Shown here: piece by piece, positions 1 through 7,556 of the stretch | How the letters are laid out: every line of letters begins with the position of its first letter | Position numbering within the stretch: the first letter of the stretch is position 1 | Source of the DNA: Planctomycetota bacterium | GTDB taxonomy: Bacteria > Planctomycetota > UBA11346 | Reading direction: 5' to 3' | NCBI GenBank assembly: GCA_022841245.1 | Contig: JALHRW010000016.1 | Location: forward strand, 1 to 44,804 | DNA length: 44,804 bases | Made by a program: the position numbers and the translations under genes | The notes under the pieces: generated by a model | The model's input: the letters and a program-made list of their open reading frames with translations, nothing else | Databases searched by the model: none | Told to the model about the DNA's origin: nothing

Positions 1-1
1 C

Positions 2-886
2 CTGGTGGCGGCCGAGCCGCGCCGCGGCTTCCGCATCGCCGCCCGCGCTGAGGACAGCCGCCCGGTGGCCTTCGTCACCGGCCAGCCGGATGCGCCGCAG
101 GCCTGGGAGCGCTACGCCAGCGAGCTGCGCCAGTGCGTCCAGGAGGCCGCCGATGCCCAGGCCATGCCTGTCCTCGGCATCGGCAGCGGCGGCCGTTCGC
201 GGGCCGAGATCCTCCGCCAGGTGCGCGACGCCGGGGCCTGGGGCGTGCTGACCGACGACGCCGGCCTGCTGCCCGGCTTGCGCGCCGCCGGCCTGCCCAC
301 CGTGCTGATCGATGCGGCGTGGCCCGAGGCTGACGCAGACGCGGTGATGCAGGGGGATTACGTCGGCGGCTGGCTGGCGGCGAAGCATCTGCTCGACAGC
401 GGCCTGCGGCGCATCGGCTGGCTCGGCCCGCTCACCCGCGATGGCCACAGCCTGGCGCGCCATGCCGGAGCGGCGGCGGCGTTCCGCCATGCCGGCTGCG
501 CCTGGCCGGCGGCACTCGTGGTCGAGACCGATGATGGCACGTTGGCCGCCCGGACCGCCGCCCTGCTGCGCCGTTCGCCCCGTCCCGAGGGCCTGCTGGT
601 GCTGTGGCGGGACGTGGCGGTAGCGGTCGCGGCGACGGCGCGCGAGCTGGGCTTGCGGCTCGGCACCGACCTCGCTCTGGTCGGCTGGTGCCCGCAGGAG
701 CAGTGGCGGCGCGACTATGCCCCGGGCTTCGACGGGCCGCCGCCGCCGAGCGTGACCTGGAGCCTGCGTACGATGGCCCGCCTGGCCCTGGCCCGCCTCG
801 GCGAGCGGCGTGCGCATGCGCAGCTCGAAGCAGTCTCCCTGCAGGTGCCGATGCGGCTGGTGACGGGCCCGGCGCCCGAGGGTTGA
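2..886 (+). CDS. LacI/GalR-type transcriptional regulator, sensor domain (5' end outside window)
   Basis: The frame is open through the left edge, so only about 294 C-terminal residues are visible and the DNA-binding helix-turn-helix lies outside. What remains reads as a periplasmic-binding-protein-like sensor of the LacI family. A short linker is followed by 'RPVAFVTG', the usual first strand, then alternating strands and helices with a 'GGWLAAKHLLDSGLRRIGWL' block typical of the second lobe, and 'GTDLALVGW' near the end. The family binds a sugar or other small ligand and releases or binds operator DNA. The gene is followed at once by an AT-rich promoter and a secreted ceramidase-like gene, which is its likely target. 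The GTG at position 5 is probably internal rather than a start. Ligand unknown. Confidence 0.75.
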   Translation: MVAAEPRRGFRIAARAEDSRPVAFVTGQPDAPQAWERYASELRQCVQEAADAQAMPVLGIGSGGRSRAEILRQVRDAGAWGVLTDDAGLLPGLRAAGLPTVLIDAAWPEADADAVMQGDYVGGWLAAKHLLDSGLRRIGWLGPLTRDGHSLARHAGAAAAFRHAGCAWPAALVVETDDGTLAARTAALLRRSPRPEGLLVLWRDVAVAVAATARELGLRLGTDLALVGWCPQEQWRRDYAPGFDGPPPPSVTWSLRTMARLALARLGERRAHAQLEAVSLQVPMRLVTGPAPEG

Positions 887-910
887 TTGGCGCTGGAACG
901 ATATCATAAT
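883..910 (+). promoter_or_regulatory. Candidate sigma-70-type promoter for the ceramidase-like gene
   Basis: TTGATT at 883-888 and CATAAT at 905-910 are separated by 16 bases. They match the -35 and -10 consensus at four and five of six positions. The -35 overlaps the stop codon of the regulator gene. This is the most AT-rich stretch in the first 10 kb. Inferred from the sequence only. Confidence 0.4.
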
Positions 911-925
911 AATAACAGAACGATA
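896..925 (+). promoter_or_regulatory. Direct repeat, possible operator
   Basis: The 8-mer GAACGATA occurs at 896-903 and again at 918-925. The start-to-start distance is 22 bases, about two helical turns. One copy lies inside the candidate promoter spacer and the other just downstream of the -10, so a bound protein would block transcription. LacI-family operators are usually inverted rather than direct repeats, so binding by the upstream regulator is only a guess. Confidence 0.3.
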
Positions 926-957
926 ACAAATGGCGCACAGCGCCCGGGAGGACGAGG

Positions 958-2517
958 ATGCGCCACGGTCTCTACACCTGCCTCGCGACGGCCGCCCTGC
1001 TCGGCTGCCTCCTGCCCCTCTCTGGCGCCGAGCTGAAGCCGTACCATGTCTCCGAGGTGCGGGTGACGTCCTGCGAAGGCCGCCAGGCGGCCTGGGGTAC
1101 GGTGTGGTCCGGCGAACTGCGCTACGACCTCCCGGCCGACCGTCCCTTGGTGTGGACCTGGCTGGAGACCTCGCTCGACGGCGGGCGCACCTGGTCGCCG
1201 TCGCTGGCCCAGCCGATCGGCCATGTCGGACCAGTGGCAACCGGGCCGGACCGCCGTGTGCTGTGGATCCTCGATGGCGGGGCGCAGCGCGACTTCACCT
1301 TCCGCATCCGCGTCAATCCCGAGCCAAAGAGCTTCGCCATCAACAAGACGCCGGCGCTCGACCTGGCGGCGGTCGGATCAGGTGGCTGCCCCAAGCCGAT
1401 CCCCGAGGACGACCCCTACGAGGTGCTGGAGCGCATGCTCGACGGCGCCACCTACAAGTTCGACATCAACCAGATCGGCCTCTACCGCCACCGTCTGGCC
1501 GACCTCGAGCTGCAGGTCCGCGCCGAACGCGGCCCCGGCCTGATCGTCGGCATGGGCGAGTCGTTGTCGCCGAAGACCTCGGCCAGGGCGAAGATCCCGC
1601 TGAAGATCCGCGCCACCTACCTCAAGGTCGGCAGCATGGAGTTCGCCGTCATCAGCAAGAACAGCATCCGCAACACCGTCACGGTGGTGCGCGAGGAGAA
1701 GGCGGCCATCGAGCAGCAGCTCGGCATCCCCGCCAGCCAGGTGATGCACAACTGGTGCCATCAGCACTACGAGGACAACGGCGAGCTGGCCATCGACGAG
1801 ACGGTTGCCGCCCTGCGCCAGGCCAAGGCGGAGGCCCGCCCGGCGCGCCTGGCGGTGCTGCCGCTGCGCACCGGGCCGGGTTGGAACTACTACCGCAGCG
1901 CACAGTCGGCCAAGGACTCGTTCACCGACGGGCCGATCGACGACCACCTGACGGTGTTCCTCTTCGCCGATCGCGAGGGCAAGCCGATCGGCTCATGGAT
2001 CCGCTTCACCGGCCACAACGCCGCCGCTCCGGCGCTGAGCAAGGAGATGGAGGAGCGCTGGGGCGGCCGCTGCGCCTTCCTCAACGGCCATGCCGGGACC
2101 ACCAACACCACGCTGATCGACGCCGCGATGGGTGGCAAGTATTCGCCCAAGGCAGTCGTCGACCTGATCCTGGCGGCCCTGCCGTCGGCGCGCTTCCAGG
2201 AGATCGGCAAGCTCGGCGTGGCCTGGGGCTGGACGAACTACTACAAGGTCGACACCCAGATCCAGTGCTTCCGCCTAGGCGACTGGCGCATCCCGGCCTA
2301 CAACGCCGAGCCGCCGGTCGAGCAGGCCCTGCTCACCGCCGCCCTGCTCGGGCCGGAGCGCACGATGGTGGTGGGCTACGCCAACGGCCGTGCCGGGCCG
2401 GGCGGCGGCTACTACATGTGGGGCAGGGATGACGGCATCCCGCGCTGGCAGGTCTTCGAGATGACGCAGCTGACCGTGCGCTGCGCCAACATCCTCGAAC
2501 GCATGCTCGACCGCTGA
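958..2517 (+). CDS. Secreted neutral/alkaline ceramidase-like protein
   Basis: This 519-residue protein has a signal peptide ending near 'PLSGA' (about residue 24). A beta-sandwich of about 85 residues follows, with the 'SLDGGRTW' pattern common in exported PVC proteins. The rest resembles the N-terminal catalytic domain of neutral ceramidases. 'HNWCHQH' stands where the family has its metal-binding Thr-His-Thr-His block, followed by 'GHAGTTNTT', 'CFRLGDWRIP' and 'VVGYANGRAG'. Ceramidases hydrolyse the amide bond of ceramide, but in PVC bacteria this fold is widespread and its substrates are unknown. The metal site differs from the textbook form, so the activity may differ. A strong ribosome site (GGGAGGA, 946-952) precedes the ATG. 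The gene probably belongs to the regulon of the upstream LacI-type protein. Confidence 0.6.
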   Translation: MRHGLYTCLATAALLGCLLPLSGAELKPYHVSEVRVTSCEGRQAAWGTVWSGELRYDLPADRPLVWTWLETSLDGGRTWSPSLAQPIGHVGPVATGPDRRVLWILDGGAQRDFTFRIRVNPEPKSFAINKTPALDLAAVGSGGCPKPIPEDDPYEVLERMLDGATYKFDINQIGLYRHRLADLELQVRAERGPGLIVGMGESLSPKTSARAKIPLKIRATYLKVGSMEFAVISKNSIRNTVTVVREEKAAIEQQLGIPASQVMHNWCHQHYEDNGELAIDETVAALRQAKAEARPARLAVLPLRTGPGWNYYRSAQSAKDSFTDGPIDDHLTVFLFADREGKPIGSWIRFTGHNAAAPALSKEMEERWGGRCAFLNGHAGTTNTTLIDAAMGGKYSPKAVVDLILAALPSARFQEIGKLGVAWGWTNYYKVDTQIQCFRLGDWRIPAYNAEPPVEQALLTAALLGPERTMVVGYANGRAGPGGGYYMWGRDDGIPRWQVFEMTQLTVRCANILERMLDR

Positions 2518-2597
2518 CCAGCGCGACTTCCGCGAGCCGCGCGAGCACCGATAGCGTCCGGCGCCGCAGGCAGCCGCCGCGCATCGCCAGGTCACGC

Positions 2598-2837
2598 TCA
2601 CCGATCGAGGCGCTTCTCCAGCCGGTCGCGCAGGTCGACATCGGTGAAGCGGGCGAGGAGGCCGTTGAGGGTGTAGGCGACGCAGAAGCCGAGGACCGCG
2701 ATGAAGAGCAGCTTTACCGGCATCAGCATGGTGCCGAACACGGGTACGTTGAAGATCTTGGAGAAGAGCAGGGTCGCCCCGCCGAGGATCAGGAAGCCGG
2801 CGAGGGCGATGGCGAGATAGGCGAGGGTTATGGACAT
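2598..2837 (-). CDS. Small two-helix membrane protein, copy A
   Basis: This is a 79-residue protein of unknown function. Two hydrophobic segments (about residues 4-25 and 38-58) flank a short loop with 'FNVPVFG', and the C-terminus is charged and basic, ending 'RLEKRLDR'. The start at 2837 (ATG) was chosen over longer frames because the paralogue at 6494-6733 begins at the same residue. The two proteins match at about 63 of 79 positions without gaps. The gene lies 53 bases downstream of D-lactate dehydrogenase on the same strand and may be cotranscribed with it. No catalytic motif is visible. A structural or regulatory role in the inner membrane is possible but unproven. Confidence 0.7.
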   Translation of the reverse strand: MSITLAYLAIALAGFLILGGATLLFSKIFNVPVFGTMLMPVKLLFIAVLGFCVAYTLNGLLARFTDVDLRDRLEKRLDR

Positions 2838-2890
2838 GGGCGATCTGCCTGGAGTGACGAGTGGCCAGCGACAACACGGTCCGGCGGACA

Positions 2891-3880
2891 TTACGCCAGC
2901 ACTGAACCCTCGACGTACGGTGTTCCGGCCGCGCAGGCGCGCAGATTGGCGATGGTGGTGCGGGCGATGTCCGCCAGCGCCTCATGGGTGAGGAAGGCCT
3001 GGTGCGCGGTGATGATCACGTTCGGGAAGGTGAGGAGGCGGGCCAGCTCGTCGTCCTGCAGCACCTGGCCGGAGAGGTCCTCGAAGAAGATGCCCTCCTC
3101 CTCTTCGTAAACGTCGAGGGCCACCCCACCGAGGCGTCCGGATTTGAGCGCTTCGATCAGCGCCGTGCTGTCGATCAGGCCACCCCGGCTGACATTGACG
3201 AGGATGGCGCCGGGCTTCATCAGTCCGAGCGTCTCGCGCCGGATGATGTGCTTGGTCTCGGGCGTCAACGGGACGTGCAGGGAGATGACGTCGCTGCGTC
3301 GGGCCAGCGTGGCGGCATCGACGTAGACCACGTTGTGCTGGGCGGCCCATTCCGCATTGGGGAACGGATCGAAGGCCAGCACCTGCATGCCGAAGCCGCG
3401 CAGGATGTGGGCCATGATGCGCCCGATCTTGCCCGTGCCGATGATGCCGGCGGTCTTGCCATGCAGATCGGATCCGACCAGTCCGGTCAGGGTGAAGTTC
3501 TGGTCGCGCACGCGGTTGAAGGCGCGGTGGATCTTGCGGTTGAGGGTCTGCAGCAGGGCGACCGCATGCTCGGCCACCGCGTAGGGGGAGTAGGCCGGGA
3601 CGCGGGTGACGGCGATGCGCAGTTCCCTGGCGGCGGCCAGGTCGACGTTGTTGAAGCCGGTGCAGCGCAAGGCGGCCAGCCGGACTCCGTGGGCGGCAAG
3701 CGCCTCCAGACAGGCACGATCGAGCTGGTCGTTGACGAAGACGCAGACGGCCTCGGCATCCACCGCCGTTGCGGCGGTCTCGCGCGTCAGCCGGCAGTCG
3801 AGGAAGCGCCAGGTCAGATCCTCGCGGACGAGGTGTTCGCGGTCATAGGGTTTGGCGTCATAGACGGCGACGGTGGTCAT
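2891..3880 (-). CDS. ldhA: D-lactate dehydrogenase (2-hydroxyacid dehydrogenase family)
   Basis: This 329-residue cytoplasmic enzyme interconverts pyruvate and D-lactate with NAD(H). The nucleotide-binding motif GIIGTGKIG is at residues 145-153. The catalytic arginine lies in 'NVSRGG' (R232), the acidic partner in 'DVYEEEEG' (about 259-262) and the catalytic histidine in 'TAHQAFLT' (H293). 'HQAFLT' is the form typical of fermentative LdhA rather than phosphoglycerate or glyoxylate reductases. Length is normal for LdhA. The start is the ATG giving 'MTTVAVYD', which aligns with family N-termini. The gene sits 29 bases after the large MscS channel gene on the same strand. The symbol rests on these motifs; a related 2-hydroxyacid dehydrogenase is the alternative. 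Confidence 0.88.
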   Translation of the reverse strand: MTTVAVYDAKPYDREHLVREDLTWRFLDCRLTRETAATAVDAEAVCVFVNDQLDRACLEALAAHGVRLAALRCTGFNNVDLAAARELRIAVTRVPAYSPYAVAEHAVALLQTLNRKIHRAFNRVRDQNFTLTGLVGSDLHGKTAGIIGTGKIGRIMAHILRGFGMQVLAFDPFPNAEWAAQHNVVYVDAATLARRSDVISLHVPLTPETKHIIRRETLGLMKPGAILVNVSRGGLIDSTALIEALKSGRLGGVALDVYEEEEGIFFEDLSGQVLQDDELARLLTFPNVIITAHQAFLTHEALADIARTTIANLRACAAGTPYVEGSVLA

Positions 3881-3909
3881 GCCGGCATGAAGACAGCCGA
3901 CCGCTGGAG

Positions 3910-5454
3910 TCAAACGCGAAGCGACGTTGGTTCGGCGGCCAGCTTCGGCTTGGCCGGGTCGCCGAGGTAGTGCGGCGACATGATCTGCACCCCGGCGGCG
4001 TTGAAGCGGTCGAGGATGGCGGCGTGCAGGCGCGACAGCACCTGCACCCGGGCGGTGGGATCGCTGATGCGTACGCACAGGGTGTATTCGACGTAGAAGT
4101 CGGACAGCGCTCGTTGCAGCACCACCGGCGGCGGGGCCATCAGCACACCGGGGATGCCCTCGGGCGAGGCGAGCAGGAGTTCGTGGATCTTCCGCCACGG
4201 GGTGTCGTAACCGATCGTCACGCTGGCCTGCAGCTGGGCGGTGGCGGCACCGGCCGGCCGCGAATAGTTGGTCACCTGGTTGCCCAGCACGACCACGTTG
4301 GGCAGGCTGACCACCTCGTCGAAGGGGGTGATCAGGGTGAGGGTGAACAGTCCGATGTCCTTCACCGTGCCCTCGGCGTTGCCGACCCGCACGTAGTCGC
4401 CGGGCTTGAGCGAGCGCATGTAGATGAGGATGAAGCCGCTCGCCAGCTGGCCGACCTGCGAGGAGGCGCCGAGTGAGATCATCAGGCCGAGCAGCACGCT
4501 GATGCCCTTGAACGCCTCGCTCGAACTGCCCGGCAGGTAGGGATAGGCCATGACCAGGGCGGCGCCCCACAGCACCAGGGTGGTCAGCAGGCTGGTCGGC
4601 CGGGCGGTGTGGATGTCGATCCACGACAGCTGCAGCCGGCCCGCCCTGACGCTGCGGAAGAAGCGTCCGAGGACCATATGGATGGCCCCGGCGACGGCGA
4701 AGATGGCCATCGCCATGAGCAGGCCCGGCAGCGAGGCGCAGACGGCGACGAACAGTTCCCACAGCATCTGGCTGAGCGACTGGAGCAGTTCGACGGCCCA
4801 GCGATGGGTCGCCGGCAGCGAACTGAGTCCGATGGTCGAGCAGACCGAGGTGATGGTCAGCAGGGCGCCCACCGCCAGCAGGTTGATGCCCCACACCGAC
4901 ATCGTGCGCAGCAGGTGCTTGCGCACCAAGCGCATGGCGACGGTGCCCGCGGCCGGAGCTTCGGATGCTTCCACCGGAGCGATCCTCCGTACCAGGATGC
5001 TGCGGGCGCGCAGCACCAGCCAGCAGGCGAAGATCCAGGCGATGCTGGCTGCGACAGCCACGAGAACCGTGTCGACCAGGCCCTGCCCGCTCCTGGCCTG
5101 CCGGCGTTCGAGCAGTGCTACCTGCAGGCGCTGAACCGCTGCCGCTGCAGCTGCGGCGCGGCCCTCGCCGATGAGCCGGTCGGCATCGCCGTCAGTCAGC
5201 ACCAGCACGCCCTGGCCGTCGATCTCGATCAGGGTGCCGTCTGGGATCTCGCGTGAAACGACCTGCAGCAGGCCGTCGCTCCTGGCCAGTTCCTCGAAGC
5301 GGTCGATCGCACGGCGGGCGCGCTCGGCTGGGGTATGCTCGGCCAGTGCCACGCGCAGCACGGTGATCGGATGCTGGTCCCAGTTCAGGGCGAGGTTCTC
5401 GGCCGCAGGCAGGGCCAGGGCGATCAGCGACAGCAGGAGCAGGCGGGCGGGCAT
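3910..5454 (-). CDS. MscS-family mechanosensitive channel, large form
   Basis: This 514-residue inner-membrane channel has a signal peptide ('MPARLLLLSLIALALPAA'), an exported region of about 100 residues, several membrane helices, and the MscS core in the C-terminal half. The pore-lining helix carries 'LGLMISLGASSQVGQLASG', followed by 'YMRSLKPGDYVRVG' and the beta domain with 'VVSLPNVVVLGNQVTNYS'. Such channels open on membrane tension and release solutes during osmotic downshock. The start at 5454 puts the signal peptide at the N-terminus; a longer reading to 5532 would bury it. At 514 residues it is much longer than E. coli MscS (286), in line with multi-domain family members. Upstream of ldhA, probably cotranscribed. 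Confidence 0.88.
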   Translation of the reverse strand: MPARLLLLSLIALALPAAENLALNWDQHPITVLRVALAEHTPAERARRAIDRFEELARSDGLLQVVSREIPDGTLIEIDGQGVLVLTDGDADRLIGEGRAAAAAAAVQRLQVALLERRQARSGQGLVDTVLVAVAASIAWIFACWLVLRARSILVRRIAPVEASEAPAAGTVAMRLVRKHLLRTMSVWGINLLAVGALLTITSVCSTIGLSSLPATHRWAVELLQSLSQMLWELFVAVCASLPGLLMAMAIFAVAGAIHMVLGRFFRSVRAGRLQLSWIDIHTARPTSLLTTLVLWGAALVMAYPYLPGSSSEAFKGISVLLGLMISLGASSQVGQLASGFILIYMRSLKPGDYVRVGNAEGTVKDIGLFTLTLITPFDEVVSLPNVVVLGNQVTNYSRPAGAATAQLQASVTIGYDTPWRKIHELLLASPEGIPGVLMAPPPVVLQRALSDFYVEYTLCVRISDPTARVQVLSRLHAAILDRFNAAGVQIMSPHYLGDPAKPKLAAEPTSLRV

Positions 5455-5572
5455 GGTCACGATGGATGCACGGGAGGCTTGCCATCCGTTGGGGCGTAGG
5501 CAGGGCAGACTGGGATTGTCATCAGTGTCCAATGTGCGGTTGGAGATGCGGGATCAAACCTGGCCTGCCAGC

Positions 5573-6202
5573 CTACAGGCGGAAGCCGACTTCGAGGATC
5601 ACCTCGAAGCGCTCATCCTCGTAGGATACGGTGTTGTAGGGATTCTTGATCTCCTCGCGGCGCAGCGCTTCGCGCAGGCTCAGTCCGAGGACATGCTTGT
5701 CGAAGCCCTGCTCGATCCCGATCTTCACCGCCGAGGTGTGGCCCGATCCGTCGGTTTCGACGTAGTAGCCGAAGCGGTCCTGGGTGTCGAAATCGAGGTC
5801 GGCATAGCCGAATTCCAGGCCGCCCTTGAGCGCCAGCCTGCCGGCCAGGGTGAACTGCACGCCTCCGCCGATCAGGACTTCTTTGCGGCCATGGTCGATG
5901 TCGCCTTGTTCGTCGGCCAGCAGTTCCAAGGCGGCCTCGGCGTACCAGGTGAGCCTGGAGCGGCCGGACAACGCGGTGGACAACCGGAGGCCATTGCCGT
6001 TGGAGATGCCATCGTCCGGAAAGAAGCCCAGGAAGGCGACCGCCGCCGTACCGCCGCCATTGGTCGGCACCTGTCCGACGTAGGTGTCGGTGGCATAGGA
6101 GCGGGTCTGGGCCGAGAGGTAGCCGAGCTTCACATCGACGACCGGCCCGTCGGCGGCGCAAGCGAGATTGAGGGCGCAGAACAGGAACAACGCGCGGTTC
6201 AT
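5573..6202 (-). CDS. Small outer-membrane beta-barrel protein
   Basis: This 209-residue protein has a short signal peptide (to about residue 17, 'ACAADG'), followed by alternating hydrophobic and polar strands. Examples are 'TWYAEAALELLAD', 'VLIGGGVQFTLAGRLALKGG' and a final strand ending in 'VGFRL'. An aromatic or hydrophobic last residue after such a strand is usual for barrels inserted by the BAM machinery. No enzyme motif is seen. AGGAT precedes the ATG by four bases and supports this start. The gene lies at the end of a minus-strand trio with a lipoprotein and the small membrane protein copy B. The role is unknown; an OmpW/OmpA-type small barrel is the closest description. Confidence 0.6.
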   Translation of the reverse strand: MNRALFLFCALNLACAADGPVVDVKLGYLSAQTRSYATDTYVGQVPTNGGGTAAVAFLGFFPDDGISNGNGLRLSTALSGRSRLTWYAEAALELLADEQGDIDHGRKEVLIGGGVQFTLAGRLALKGGLEFGYADLDFDTQDRFGYYVETDGSGHTSAVKIGIEQGFDKHVLGLSLREALRREEIKNPYNTVSYEDERFEVILEVGFRL

Positions 6203-6245
6203 GATGATCCTGGGGTCATGGGCATGGCTCGGGTCGTCCGTGCTG

Positions 6246-6452
6246 TTACGGAGCGACCGGAAGTCCGCTGTTGTCGATCGCCTTCTGCTCCTGCGCCGGA
6301 CGCACCCGCTGATCCTCCGACGCGGTGCTTTCCGCACGCTGCTGTTCGCGTTGCTGCAGGCGTTCGTCGCGCGTGCCGCTGCCCGGGCCGACGTAGCGTC
6401 CGGCGCAGCCGGCGGCACCGACGAGGAGGAAGGCGCAGATGAGTCTGATCAT
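6246..6452 (-). CDS. Small lipoprotein
   Basis: This 68-residue protein has a signal peptide 'MIRLICAFLLVGAAGC', with the lipid-modified cysteine expected at residue 16. The lipobox is slightly atypical (Ala-Ala-Gly-Cys). The mature part is short, polar and Gln/Arg/Glu-rich ('LQQREQQRAE'), possibly helical or coiled. It sits between two small envelope genes with gaps of about 40 bases and is probably cotranscribed with them. No family recognised. Confidence 0.6.
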   Translation of the reverse strand: MIRLICAFLLVGAAGCAGRYVGPGSGTRDERLQQREQQRAESTASEDQRVRPAQEQKAIDNSGLPVAP

Positions 6453-6493
6453 GTCGTGGTCCTTCGGCGTGGTGCCATCCGGCGTTCGGCAGC

Positions 6494-6733
6494 TCAACGC
6501 TCGAGACGTTGTTCCAGCCGTTCGCGCAGGTCGATGTCGGTGAAGCGGGCGAGGATGTCGTTGATGGTGTGGGCGACGCAGAAACCAAGCACGGCGATGA
6601 ACAGCAGCTTCACCGGCAGCAGCATGGAGCCGAACACCGGGACGTTGAAGACCTTGGAGATGATCAGGGTCGCCCCGCCCAGGATCAGGAAACCGGCCAG
6701 CGCGACGGCCAGGTAGGCGAGGGAGGTGGACAT
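6494..6733 (-). CDS. Small two-helix membrane protein, copy B
   Basis: This 79-residue paralogue of the protein at 2598-2837 has the same length, the same two hydrophobic segments and the same 'FNVPVFG' loop. The C-terminus is charged and ends 'RLEQRLER'. About 63 of 79 positions are identical, and most changes are conservative (Ile/Val, Leu/Ile, Asp/Glu, Lys/Gln), so both copies appear to be under selection. The ATG at 6733 matches the start of copy A. It heads a minus-strand group with the small lipoprotein and the small barrel. Function unknown. Confidence 0.7.
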   Translation of the reverse strand: MSTSLAYLAVALAGFLILGGATLIISKVFNVPVFGSMLLPVKLLFIAVLGFCVAHTINDILARFTDIDLRERLEQRLER

Positions 6734-6843
6734 GCGCAGCGATGTACGTCGCGTTTCCATTCAGGGAAGCGCTCGGCCAGCCGTACTGGTGACCTTGTGC
6801 CGTAGGGGGTGCTGGCTACAAGGCGCGGCCAAGGAACACCCAC

Positions 6844-7428
6844 ATGCGGCCCTCCCTCGCCCTGCTCGCCCCTACCATCCTCGCCGGCATTATCGCCTGC
6901 CCGATCCAGGCGGTCGAAGCCGGTGCCGGCGCCACGGTCCAGCCCGGCGTGCCTGGCGGCACCTTCGTGCAAACCATGCAGATGAGCGCCGAGGTCCTGG
7001 CCATCGATGCGGCGACCCGGACCCTCACCGTGCGCAGTGAGGGACGCGAGGCGAAGGTGAAAGTGGGACCCGAGGCGGTGAACTTTCCGCAGATCAAGGT
7101 CGGCGACAAGATCAAGATCTCCGTCGTCGAGGAGATGGTCGTGGCGATGGCCGACCCTGTTGCTCCTGCCAAGGACGGTGCAGCGGCAGCCGTGGCACTT
7201 GCCCCTGAGGGTGCCAAGCCAGGCGGTGTCACCGTCGTCAGCGGTCGCGTCACCGCCACGGTGGTAGCCATCAATGAGGCGAATCGTCTTGCCACCCTGG
7301 CATTTCCCGATGGCTCCAAGCGGGCGGTCAAGGTGCGGCCGGACGTCGACCTGAAGGTGCGCAAGGTCGGCGAGCAGGTCACCATCACCATCACCGAGGC
7401 GATGGCGATCAGCGTCGAAGCGCAGTAA
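6844..7428 (+). CDS. Secreted protein with two tandem beta-domain repeats
   Basis: This 194-residue protein has a signal peptide (cleavage near 'IQAVEA', about residue 22-26). Two copies of a domain of about 60 residues follow. The first runs from 'SAEVLAIDAATRTLTVRSEG' to 'EEMVVAM'. The second runs from 'TATVVAINEANRLATL' to 'TEAMAISV'. Each copy has the order strand, 'VxVGPEAVNFPQIKVGDKI' or 'VKVRPDVDLKVRKVGEQV', then a final strand containing 'EEM' or 'EAM'. This looks like a small OB- or SH3-like barrel duplicated in tandem. AAGGAA (6831-6836) is a good ribosome site for the ATG. The partner or ligand is unknown. Periplasmic location is inferred from the signal peptide. Confidence 0.65.
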   Translation: MRPSLALLAPTILAGIIACPIQAVEAGAGATVQPGVPGGTFVQTMQMSAEVLAIDAATRTLTVRSEGREAKVKVGPEAVNFPQIKVGDKIKISVVEEMVVAMADPVAPAKDGAAAAVALAPEGAKPGGVTVVSGRVTATVVAINEANRLATLAFPDGSKRAVKVRPDVDLKVRKVGEQVTITITEAMAISVEAQ

Positions 7429-7443
7429 GCGAGAGGTCGAATT

Positions 7444-7514
7444 GGAGCGCGGGCGCCCCCGCCCGACCGGATGCGAGGCGCCCTCGCCTCGCCGGCATGG
7501 GGCGCCCGCGCTCC
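7444..7514. repeat. Long inverted repeat between convergent genes (possible bidirectional terminator)
   Basis: The 16-base arm GGAGCGCGGGCGCCCC (7444-7459) is matched perfectly by its reverse complement at 7499-7514. The 39 bases between include a second smaller stem around GCGAGGCGCCCTCGC (about 7474-7488). The element lies between the convergent genes ending at 7428 and 7557. No U-run follows on either strand, so intrinsic termination is uncertain. It may instead be a dispersed intergenic repeat. Confidence 0.6.
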
Positions 7515-7556
7515 GGCGCTCCGGTTGGCTTGTCGCCCTGGTGCAATGACAATGGT

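Noticed and set aside
930..2432. Alternative plus-strand frame over the ceramidase-like gene
   Set aside because: The product is Arg/Pro-rich shadow sequence. The frame at 958 has a signal peptide, a ribosome site and family motifs.
3881..4894. Upstream extension of the lactate dehydrogenase frame to 4894
   Set aside because: The extension lies inside the MscS gene on the same strand in another frame. Homology begins only at the ATG at 3880.
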